Source: WYZ-LMO11 sp964617245
Lineage (GTDB): Archaea > Thermoproteota > Methanomethylicia > Methanomethylicales > Methanomethylicaceae
Direction of reading: 5' to 3'
Assembly (NCBI GenBank): GCA_964617245.1
Contig: CAZTWF010000030.1
Coordinates: 1 to 6,034, forward strand
DNA: 6,034 nucleotides
This document shows positions 1 to 6,034 of the stretch, piece after piece. Position 1 is the first letter of the stretch. Every line of letters starts with the position of its first letter. The position numbers and the translations under genes were made by a program. The notes beneath the pieces were generated by a model. It was not told the origin of the DNA and did no database searches. It worked only from the letters and a program-made list of their open reading frames with translations.

Positions 1-32
1 GGATAAAAGAAGTTTAATCTTCCTATTCAATT

Positions 33-422
33 TTATTTTAAATTTCTTTTAAAATTTTTTAATGTCTTCAATTGATCTTCTGTAGTTAAATTATATAGAA
101 AAGTTCTAAAAGGAACAATAATTAATGAAAATTTTTCCTTAAATTTAAAATTCCTCATGTCTCCTATTCTTACTTTGGGAATAAGAGACATTGTTTCTGC
201 TTTCTTTTTTAATTCTTTTAACATTCTCTTAGAAATATCAATTCCATAAATATCAATTCCTTCTTTTAATAATTCTAAATAAACTCTTCCAGTTCCACAA
301 CCTACTTCTAATACTTTTCCATCAGCTTTTTTTGCTTCTTTTTTATAGAATTCAATATCTTCTTTATATTTACCATAGATTATATCATAAATTAATGCCC
401 ATGAATCATAATCACTTATCAT
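33..422 (-). CDS. Class I SAM-dependent methyltransferase, probably truncated by a frameshift
   Basis: The 129-residue product has the N-terminal half of a Rossmann-fold methyltransferase. Motif I, LEVGCGTGR, lies at about residues 38-46 and binds S-adenosylmethionine. The second strand GIDIS at 60-64 has the acidic residue expected to bind the ribose. GDMRNF at 87-92 and the strand SLIIVPFRTF at 99-108 follow. Relatives are usually about 200-250 residues, but this frame stops just where a 'LKPGGKLIL'-like strand is expected. After the stop, another frame is open to base 1 and reads KLNRKIKLLLS, which fits that missing strand. The break therefore looks like a one-base indel in an A/T-rich tract (31-42), either real or from sequencing. 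The ATG overlaps the upstream leuD stop by one base (TAATG). Substrate is unknown: this family includes small-molecule, lipid and quinone methyltransferases. The fold is certain enough; the integrity of the gene is not. Confidence 0.8.
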   Translation of the reverse strand: MISDYDSWALIYDIIYGKYKEDIEFYKKEAKKADGKVLEVGCGTGRVYLELLKEGIDIYGIDISKRMLKELKKKAETMSLIPKVRIGDMRNFKFKEKFSLIIVPFRTFLYNLTTEDQLKTLKNFKRNLK

Positions 423-955
423 TAATAAAAAATATTAAATAAAAAGTATAAAAAGTTATCCTCCCAAATGAATTTTCCTCTTTTCTTATAATGTTCTATA
501 AGTCCTCCATCTTCTAATATTTTCATAAGGAAATTTGGAATTGGTTTAAAGCTAAATATTCTTTCTTTTGTATATATTTTTCCATCAGAAAGTGAAATTT
601 CAATTATATCTCCTGTTTCTATATTATCATATAATTCTTTTTCTTCAATTACTGGTAATCCAATATTTATAGCATTTCTAAAGAATATTCTAGCAAAGGA
701 TTTTGCTATTATTGCTGATATACCTGCATGTTTTATTGCTAATGGTGCATGTTCTCTACTTGAACCACATCCAAAATTTCTTCCAGCTACAATAATATCT
801 CCTGGCTTAATTTTAGTATAAAAGGATTCTATTATATTTTCAAATAAGTGTTTTGCCAATTCATTAGGATCTGTAATTATTAAATATTTTCCAGGAATTA
901 TTAAATCAGTATCAATATTATCTCCAAATAGCCATACTCTTCCTTTAAATATCAT
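422..955 (-). CDS. leuD: Homoaconitase / 3-isopropylmalate dehydratase, small (swivel) subunit
   Basis: This 177-residue protein is the swivel domain of an aconitase-family isomerase. With the large subunit it moves the hydroxyl of isopropylmalate (leucine synthesis) or of homocitrate/homoisocitrate (alpha-aminoadipate lysine synthesis, where it is named LysU or HacB). Visible signatures are GRVWLFGDNIDTDLIIPGKY at residues 5-24 and FGCGSSREHAP at 61-71, with the substrate-binding SSRE, followed by AIIAKSFARIFFRNAINIGLP. The specificity loop after Tyr24 reads YLIIT. I chose the ATG at 955 because family members begin near MI-KGRVW-FGDN, and AGGTG lies 7 bases upstream. An in-frame GTG at 964 would add only three residues and overlap leuC. 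The start is one base after the leuC stop, so the two are translated together. The last ~14 residues (after GKF) are an aromatic, hydrophobic tail that looks unlike the usual end of the family. Confidence 0.93.
   Translation of the reverse strand: MIFKGRVWLFGDNIDTDLIIPGKYLIITDPNELAKHLFENIIESFYTKIKPGDIIVAGRNFGCGSSREHAPLAIKHAGISAIIAKSFARIFFRNAINIGLPVIEEKELYDNIETGDIIEISLSDGKIYTKERIFSFKPIPNFLMKILEDGGLIEHYKKRGKFIWEDNFLYFLFNIFY
446..455 (-). promoter_or_regulatory. Candidate TATA box for a leaderless methyltransferase transcript
   Basis: On the minus strand this reads ACTTTTTATACTTTTT around base 449, inside the last codons of leuD. Its centre is about 26 bases upstream of the methyltransferase ATG at 422, the distance between TATA box and transcription start in archaea, so a transcript could begin at or very near the ATG. 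No Shine-Dalgarno-like sequence lies just before that ATG, which fits leaderless translation or coupling through the TAATG overlap. The region is so AT-rich that a chance match is quite possible. Confidence 0.25.
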
Positions 956-956
956 A

Positions 957-2204
957 TTAAACACCTATATACCTTAATGGATCTGTTAATTTTCCTTCTA
1001 CTGCAGTAATAGCTGCAGTTTGAGGTGAAACTAAATATATTTTTGCTTTTGGACTTCCCATTCTTCCTATGAAATTTCTATTAGATGTACTTACACAAAC
1101 TTCATCATCAGCTAATATTCCCATATGACCACCTAAGCATGGACCACAATTAGGATTACATATTACTGCTCCTGCTTCTAAAAATATTCTAATATAACCT
1201 CTTTTCTCAGCTTCTAAGTAAACCTTAGGCGATGCTGGAATTATTATTGTTCTTGTTTTTACTTTTTTATTTTTCAATATCTTAGCAACAGCTTCAAGAT
1301 CTTCTAATCTTCCATTAGTACATGAACCAATGAATACTTGATCTACTTCTATTCCTTCTACTTCTGATACTGGTTTTACATTATCTACTGAATGTGGAAG
1401 TGCTACTTGAGGTAATAATTCATCTAAATAAATTTCTATTTCATCAATATATTCAGCATTATTATCACTTCTAATATTTCCATAGGTATTATCTACATTA
1501 GTATATTCAAAAGTCTTTTCATCAGGATTAATAATTCCTGTTTTTGCTCCCATTTCTATTGCCATATTACAAATTGTTAATCTACTATCGATACTTAATT
1601 TACTTATATCACCAGTGAATTCAGTAGCACAATATAAAGCACCATCAACTCCTACTTTTCCAATAATATATAGTATTATATCCTTAGCAGAAACTCCATT
1701 TTTTAAATTACCTTTTAATTCAAATTTTATACTTTCAGGTACTCTAAACCAAAGCTCTCCTGTAAGAATTACTGCAGCCATTTCTGTTGAGCCAATTCCT
1801 GTAGCAAATGCTCCTAATGCTCCTAATGTACATGTATGAGAATCTGCTCCTACTACTAACATTCCTGGTTTTACATATTCTTCTGCTAATATTTGATGAC
1901 ATATTCCTTGATTACCAACATCGTGTAATTTTATTCCATATTTTTTTGCATAAGCTCTAAGTAATTTATGAAGTTCTGCTGTTGTTATAGAATTTGCTGG
2001 AACTTGATGATCAAATATAATTACTATTTTATTTGGATCCCATGGCTTATCATATCCTACTTCTTTTAATACATTTAATGTAAGTGGACCTGTTAAATCA
2101 TGAAACATTGCTAAATCTATTTTTCCAATAATATATTCACCAGGTTCTACTTTATCTTTACCAGCAGCTTTTGCTAAGATCTTTTCAGATATTGTCATTC
2201 CCAT
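957..2204 (-). CDS. leuC: Homoaconitase / 3-isopropylmalate dehydratase, large subunit
   Basis: This 415-residue protein is the iron-sulfur catalytic subunit of the two-subunit archaeal isopropylmalate isomerase/homoaconitase type (LeuC, LysT or HacA). The [4Fe-4S] ligands are visible: Cys295 in GSCTNG, and Cys353 and Cys356 in NPNCGPCLGGH. Other family motifs are DHQVPANS at 65-72, GADSHTCTLGALGAFATGIG at 119-138, and SNRNFIGRMGSP at 374-384. Length is normal for the archaeal type. The ATG at 2204 has GTGAT four bases upstream, matching the end of the archaeal anti-Shine-Dalgarno; a second in-frame ATG two codons on (2198) is possible but less well spaced. The next gene is the matching small subunit. 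The lysWX genes just upstream favour a role at homocitrate in lysine synthesis, but enzymes of this group can be bifunctional and may also serve leucine. Confidence 0.95.
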   Translation of the reverse strand: MGMTISEKILAKAAGKDKVEPGEYIIGKIDLAMFHDLTGPLTLNVLKEVGYDKPWDPNKIVIIFDHQVPANSITTAELHKLLRAYAKKYGIKLHDVGNQGICHQILAEEYVKPGMLVVGADSHTCTLGALGAFATGIGSTEMAAVILTGELWFRVPESIKFELKGNLKNGVSAKDIILYIIGKVGVDGALYCATEFTGDISKLSIDSRLTICNMAIEMGAKTGIINPDEKTFEYTNVDNTYGNIRSDNNAEYIDEIEIYLDELLPQVALPHSVDNVKPVSEVEGIEVDQVFIGSCTNGRLEDLEAVAKILKNKKVKTRTIIIPASPKVYLEAEKRGYIRIFLEAGAVICNPNCGPCLGGHMGILADDEVCVSTSNRNFIGRMGSPKAKIYLVSPQTAAITAVEGKLTDPLRYIGV

Positions 2205-2217
2205 TTACATCACTTCT

Positions 2218-2236
2218 TATTATTTTTAAAATAATA
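2218..2236. repeat. AT-only 9-bp inverted repeat in the lysX-leuC spacer
   Basis: TATTATTTT and AAAATAATA form perfect 9-base arms around a single base, in the 55-base gap between lysX and leuC. The site is 14 bases upstream of the leuC start. It could be an operator for an Lrp-type regulator such as LysM, or a weak hairpin that adjusts expression between the two gene pairs. It consists only of A and T in an AT-rich spacer, so chance is a good explanation. Confidence 0.25.
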
Positions 2237-2259
2237 GTTATAATAATAATTTTTAATAA

Positions 2260-3120
2260 TTATTTCTTTGCTAATTTTAATGCATATTCAATAATTTTTC
2301 CTGGTATATCTATACCAGTAGCAGACATTGCTCCTTTAAATTCTACAGTAGCATTTACTTCATGAACAACAATTCCATTTTTACTTTCCATAGCATCTAT
2401 TCCTAATACTCCTCCTCCAATAATTTCTGATGTCTTTAATATTATTTCTTTCATATCTTCAGTTAAATTACAAATTTCAGCTCTTCCACCTCTTGCTATA
2501 TTTGTTCTCCAATCTTCAGGTGAAGAATATCTATATATTGAAGCAATAATTTCATTATCTATAACAATACATCTTATATCTCTTGGAGGTCTTTCTATCA
2601 TTTCTTGTATATAATAAATTTGATATAATGGATTATTGATTTCTTCTCTATGTTCTAATATTATTTGAGCTATATCTCTATCTTTTATTTGAGCTATTAA
2701 TCTTCCCCAACTTCCAAATACTGGCTTTATTACAGCTGGAAATCCTATTTCTTCAATAGCCTTTAATGCTTCTTCTTTTGTAAAAGCTATTATTGTTTTT
2801 GGTGTTGGAATTCCATGTTTTGCTAATAAAATACTTGTTAACATTTTATTTCCACAAATACTCATGATAGAATATGGATTGATAACTCTAATTCCTTTTC
2901 CTTCAAGTATAGCAGTTAAATGAAGTCCACGAAAATAACTTACACATCTTTCTATTGCAATATCTCCAAAAATTTCCCTGTCTTTATTAGGATCTGTAAT
3001 TATTAAATGAAGATCTTTTACATCTATTGGTCTTAATTCAATACCTTTTTTTTCAGCAGTATTGATAATAAGTTTTTCTTCAGTTCTAATCCTATCATAA
3101 AGTAAAGAAAGAATAGGCAA
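2260..3120 (-). CDS. lysX: LysW-dependent ATP-grasp ligase (alpha-aminoadipate--LysW ligase LysX)
   Basis: This 286-residue enzyme of the RimK-like ATP-grasp family joins the alpha-amino group of alpha-aminoadipate to the C-terminal glutamate of LysW, with ATP, and so protects the amino group during lysine synthesis. The N-terminal domain begins LLYDRIRTEEKLI, typical of LysX/ArgX. ATP-grasp features follow: PAVIKPVFGSWGR at 128-140 (nucleotide loop), YIQEMIERPPRDIR at 170-183, NIARGGRAE at 207-215, VLGIDAME at 238-245, and HEVNATVEFKG at 253-263 with the metal-binding Glu254 and Asn256. Length is normal. The start is a TTG at 3118-3120, the first codon after the lysW stop and in the same frame. 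GGGGAG lies 5 bases upstream within the lysW end, and the protein begins where relatives do. The close homologue ArgX acts on glutamate for arginine synthesis; some archaeal enzymes may do both, and the sequence alone does not separate them. Confidence 0.93.
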   Translation of the reverse strand: MPILSLLYDRIRTEEKLIINTAEKKGIELRPIDVKDLHLIITDPNKDREIFGDIAIERCVSYFRGLHLTAILEGKGIRVINPYSIMSICGNKMLTSILLAKHGIPTPKTIIAFTKEEALKAIEEIGFPAVIKPVFGSWGRLIAQIKDRDIAQIILEHREEINNPLYQIYYIQEMIERPPRDIRCIVIDNEIIASIYRYSSPEDWRTNIARGGRAEICNLTEDMKEIILKTSEIIGGGVLGIDAMESKNGIVVHEVNATVEFKGAMSATGIDIPGKIIEYALKLAKK

Positions 3121-3297
3121 TTATTCTCCCCAATCTTCACCCTCACTTTCTGCTACTACAAGTTCATAGGTACCATCAGCTTTCTTTTTTACTTCTAGAT
3201 CTACTCCACAATCTTCACAACATATTATTTCTCCTTCAAGTATATCTTCTAATTCAATTTCACAATCACATTCTGGACATTTTAATTTTATTTTCAT
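3121..3297 (-). CDS. lysW: LysW amino-group carrier protein
   Basis: This 58-residue acidic protein begins MKIKLKCPECDCEIE and ends GEDWGE, the diagnostic C-terminus of LysW, whose last glutamate forms an isopeptide bond with alpha-aminoadipate (or glutamate). A zinc ribbon is formed by Cys7-x2-Cys10 and Cys27-x2-Cys30; two further cysteines, Cys12 and Cys26, sit next to these pairs. In the pathway LysW holds the substrate while LysX, LysZ, LysY, LysJ and LysK act; the negatively charged body docks to those enzymes. The ATG at 3297 has GGGGA five bases upstream. LysX begins directly after its stop codon. Identification by the EDWGE end, the cysteine pairs, size and neighbour is secure. The gene is short enough to be missed by length-filtered gene finding. 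Confidence 0.95.
   Translation of the reverse strand: MKIKLKCPECDCEIELEDILEGEIICCEDCGVDLEVKKKADGTYELVVAESEGEDWGE
3126..3131 (-). promoter_or_regulatory. Ribosome binding site of lysX inside the EDWGE codons of lysW
   Basis: GGGGAG on the minus strand lies 5 bases before the TTG start of lysX. It is made from the Trp-Gly-Glu codons of the essential C-terminal EDWGE motif of LysW, so carrier motif and ligase ribosome binding site share the same bases. It supports the TTG start. Confidence 0.65.
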
Positions 3298-3302
3298 TAT
3301 AA

Positions 3303-3307
3303 TCCCC
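3303..3307 (-). promoter_or_regulatory. Ribosome binding site of lysW
   Basis: AAAGGGGAT on the minus strand places GGGGA five bases before the lysW ATG and fixes that start. It is purine-rich in an otherwise AT-dominated gap. Confidence 0.6.
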
Positions 3308-3329
3308 TTTCAAAGTCTAAGAAATTTAA

Positions 3330-3344
3330 GCTTATAAATCTTTC
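3330..3344 (-). promoter_or_regulatory. Archaeal promoter (BRE and TATA box) of the lysWX-leuCD operon
   Basis: The minus strand reads GAAAGATTTATAAGC: a purine-rich BRE followed by the TATA element TTTATAAG, close to the archaeal box A consensus. A start about 26 bases downstream of its centre would fall near 3308-3310, giving a short leader that just includes the lysW ribosome binding site. A second TATA-like stretch, AGTATAAAAAG, lies upstream at about 3345-3354 and would give a leader near 28 bases. This is the only gap large enough for a promoter between the division block and the lysine block. Confidence 0.5.
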
Positions 3345-3389
3345 TTTTTATACTAATATAACCTTATAATTATTAAACTTATATTTCAG

Positions 3390-3395
3390 AAAAAA
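3390..3395 (-). terminator. Possible T-run terminator after the DHH gene
   Basis: Six T residues on the minus strand follow directly after the stop codon of the DHH phosphoesterase gene. Archaeal RNA polymerase can terminate at short T-runs without a hairpin. No stable stem is apparent, and runs of this size occur by chance in such DNA, so the call is weak. Its place between two functional blocks is what makes it plausible. Confidence 0.3.
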
Positions 3396-4364
3396 TTAAT
3401 ACTCTATATTTACTATTTTTGTTAAATTTAAAACTTTTTCATTTAACTTATTTAAAAAATCATAAAAGTATTCCTTTGGAATTCTAGCACCTACAGCTTT
3501 TCTATGTCCACCTCCACTTCCACCTAATTCTTCTGCTATTTCCATTACTATTTCATTTAATTTTATATATTCAAAAGGAGTTCTAAGACTCATGTCTATA
3601 AAATTTTTTCTGTTTTCAGCTCCAATACCTACTATAGAATTAGTTATAGCTCTTGCATAAATTGCTGATTTTCCAAGAGACCATTTAATATCTAATAAAT
3701 AAGCAATTTTTCCTATGGTTTTTACTTCCTTTTCTATAATTTTTCTCATTTCTTCTTCTTTTGAGACTTCTCTTATAGCCATTTCAACAAGATCTTCATT
3801 ATTACTTGGTAGTTTATTTTCTGATAGATATTTTACTAATTCTCTTTTTATATCATAATCTCTTCCCATAGATTCAATAGCTGCTATAAGTAAACCACTT
3901 TCAAGATAAAGAGTTCTTTTATCCCAATATTCTAATAATTTTTCAATATTAGGAGTTCTATCTAAATAATCACCTATAGCACCATATATAGCAATTCTTC
4001 CTATTTCCATATTTAAATAATCTTTAAATTTCATAAATGTAAGTTCAGAAGTACTTGATGATAATGAATGGAATAATTCTCCATAAAATAGATTTGAATT
4101 AAAATTTTTTGGAAATGGATGATGATCAATATATATTATTTTATTACCATTTTCATAAATTCTTTTCAATTCTTTTAATACATTATCTAATTCTTTTGAA
4201 GATAATGCAATATCTAATACTAATAAATCTCCATCTACTTGTTTTAAATCATTAGCTAATCCAATTGGATGAGAGAAAAAGATATTAGCATTTTTAAAGA
4301 TAGAAAAAGCAATAGCACAAGAACATATTCCATCACAATCTCCATGTGCTAAAATCCATTTCAT
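3396..4364 (-). CDS. DHH/DHHA1 family phosphoesterase (RecJ-like)
   Basis: This 322-residue protein has the two-domain layout of archaeal DHH-DHHA1 phosphoesterases. Metal-binding motifs appear complete: HGDCDG at 7-12, VLDIA with Asp51, the name-giving DHH at 80-82, and GDYLDR at 131-136. The C-terminal DHHA1 domain has RKNFIDMSLRTP at 252-263 and the glycine-rich GGSGGGHRKAVGARIP at 281-296, which binds the substrate phosphate. It should therefore be a manganese-dependent phosphodiesterase. Known relatives are RecJ-like single-strand nucleases, GINS-associated nucleases, oligonucleotide-degrading enzymes and cyclic-dinucleotide or pAp phosphatases. The sequence does not decide among these. 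At about 320 residues it is shorter than bacterial RecJ and lacks its extra OB domain. Its ATG has GAGGT six bases upstream, overlapping the cdvC TGA stop, so it is very likely co-transcribed with cdvBC. A link to division or to chromosome processing is an inference from position only. Confidence 0.9.
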   Translation of the reverse strand: MKWILAHGDCDGICSCAIAFSIFKNANIFFSHPIGLANDLKQVDGDLLVLDIALSSKELDNVLKELKRIYENGNKIIYIDHHPFPKNFNSNLFYGELFHSLSSSTSELTFMKFKDYLNMEIGRIAIYGAIGDYLDRTPNIEKLLEYWDKRTLYLESGLLIAAIESMGRDYDIKRELVKYLSENKLPSNNEDLVEMAIREVSKEEEMRKIIEKEVKTIGKIAYLLDIKWSLGKSAIYARAITNSIVGIGAENRKNFIDMSLRTPFEYIKLNEIVMEIAEELGGSGGGHRKAVGARIPKEYFYDFLNKLNEKVLNLTKIVNIEY

Positions 4365-4370
4365 TCTAAT

Positions 4371-4373
4371 ACC

Positions 4374-4375
<2 letters not shown>
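4371..4375 (-). promoter_or_regulatory. Ribosome binding site of the DHH gene on the cdvC stop codon
   Basis: GAGGT, partly formed by the TGA stop of cdvC, lies six bases before the DHH ATG at 4364. The arrangement supports this start and suggests reinitiation by ribosomes finishing cdvC. Confidence 0.6.
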
Positions 4376-5493
<1,118 letters not shown>

Positions 5494-5516
<23 letters not shown>

Positions 5517-6034
5517 TCAAAGCCTCCTCAGCTACTAATATTTTTATTAATCCCTTATTTGATAATTTTTCTATTGTTCTTAATATTTCTTCTTTTGGAA
5601 TTTTTGTAATTTTATAGAATTCATTTATATCAAATTCTCCATTGTTTCTTTTCAAATAATCTATAAGATACTTATCAATTTTATTATTTACATTAGTTGG
5701 TGGCATTGGTATATCTTCTTTAAGTTTTTCTTCTAATAAATTAGAAGCTTCTTTAATTATATTATTACATTCTGATGATTTAATAATAGGTTGTTCTATT
5801 TCTCTTACTTCTGTACTTATGATAAGATCTTGAGTAATATTATCTATAATATCTAAATTATTTGATAATTTTGGCATAATTTTATTTACTTCTATTATTA
5901 CATCTTTAATAGCATTTAATGTTTGATTTAATTGTGAAAATACTATTTCAATTTCTTTAATAGTTTCTAATCTGAGAATTATTTGTTCATGTATTAAAAT
6001 ACTTTTATTAATATTTTTTATGAGTTTTCTTATT
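5494..6034 (-). CDS. cdvB: Cell division protein CdvB, archaeal ESCRT-III (partial, 5' end outside window)
   Basis: The C-terminal 179 residues are visible. The frame is open to the window edge, so the Met codon at 5877 is internal and not the start. The first ~70 visible residues, including ILRLETIKEIEIVFSQLNQT, are the later helices of the Snf7/ESCRT-III core. They match the 'LRLET' region of CdvB-type proteins. A linker follows, then EDIPMPP at 5698-5718, a MIM2-type motif (compare xLPxxP) that binds the MIT domain of CdvC. The last ~60 residues (5497-5688), with YLIDYLKRNNGEFDINEFYK and ILRTIEKLSNKGLIKI, form the winged-helix domain that in Sulfolobus binds CdvA and recruits CdvB to the membrane. 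The winged helix separates CdvB from its paralogues CdvB1-B3, which lack it. cdvA is expected upstream, outside the window. Confidence 0.93.
5523..5529 (-). promoter_or_regulatory. Strong ribosome binding site of cdvC within cdvB
   Basis: GAGGAGG on the minus strand lies six bases before the cdvC ATG at 5516 and inside the last codons of cdvB (the Glu-Glu-Ala codons). It is among the closest matches to the anti-Shine-Dalgarno sequence in the window, suggesting that cdvC gets its own efficient initiation despite the overlap. It also decides between the two nearby ATG codons. Confidence 0.7.

Noticed and set aside
956..964. GTG start for leuD three codons upstream
   Set aside because: It would overlap the leuC stop and place AGGTG within the coding region; the ATG at 955 has better spacing and matches the family N-terminus.
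1615..1839. Plus-strand open frame of 74 codons
   Set aside because: It lies wholly inside leuC on the opposite strand, and its translation matches no recognisable fold.
2171..2365. Plus-strand open frame of 64 codons spanning the lysX-leuC gap
   Set aside because: It is antisense to the ends of two clear genes, and its hydrophobic, Ile/Phe-rich translation is what AT-rich antisense DNA gives by chance. No ribosome binding site supports it.

Overview
This is an AT-rich archaeal window. Every recognisable gene lies on the minus strand, so transcription runs from base 6034 towards base 1. Three things point to an archaeon of the Thermoproteota (TACK) type. First, the Cdv/ESCRT-III division genes cdvB and cdvC are adjacent. 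Second, lysine or arginine is made with the amino-group carrier LysW and its ligase LysX. Third, ribosome binding sites and TATA-like boxes are of archaeal style. The species cannot be named from this stretch; the base composition resembles low-GC thermophilic or uncultivated lineages.

Layout in the direction of transcription: (1) 6034-5494 is the 3' part of cdvB, open to the window edge. (2) 5516-4374 is cdvC, overlapping cdvB by 23 bases. (3) 4364-3396 is a DHH/DHHA1 phosphoesterase starting 9 bases after cdvC, with its ribosome binding site on the cdvC stop codon. Next comes a 98-base gap, the longest without a gene, holding a short T-run and a good TATA box. (4) 3297-3121 is lysW, a 58-residue zinc-binding carrier ending in EDWGE. 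(5) 3120-2260 is lysX, whose TTG start follows the lysW stop codon with no gap. A 55-base AT-only-looking spacer follows. (6) 2204-957 is the large subunit and (7) 955-422 the small subunit of a homoaconitase/isopropylmalate isomerase. (8) 422-33 is a SAM methyltransferase that appears cut short near the edge.

The genes form two functional blocks. The first is a cell-division block: the ESCRT-III protein CdvB carries a MIM2-like motif and a C-terminal winged helix, and the Vps4-like ATPase CdvC carries an N-terminal MIT domain that would bind that motif. A catalytically complete-looking DHH phosphoesterase is attached. The second is a lysine (alpha-aminoadipate) or leucine block: LysW carries the intermediate, LysX loads it, and the LeuCD-type isomerase probably serves an upstream homocitrate-to-homoisocitrate step. 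Whether this isomerase works in lysine synthesis, leucine synthesis or both is not settled by the sequence.

I see no mobile element, CRISPR array, tRNA or rRNA, and no clear previously undescribed system. The points most worth a second look are the DHH enzyme coupled to cdvBC, the zero-gap in-frame lysW-lysX junction, the hydrophobic specificity loop of the isomerase small subunit, and the probable frameshift in the terminal methyltransferase.
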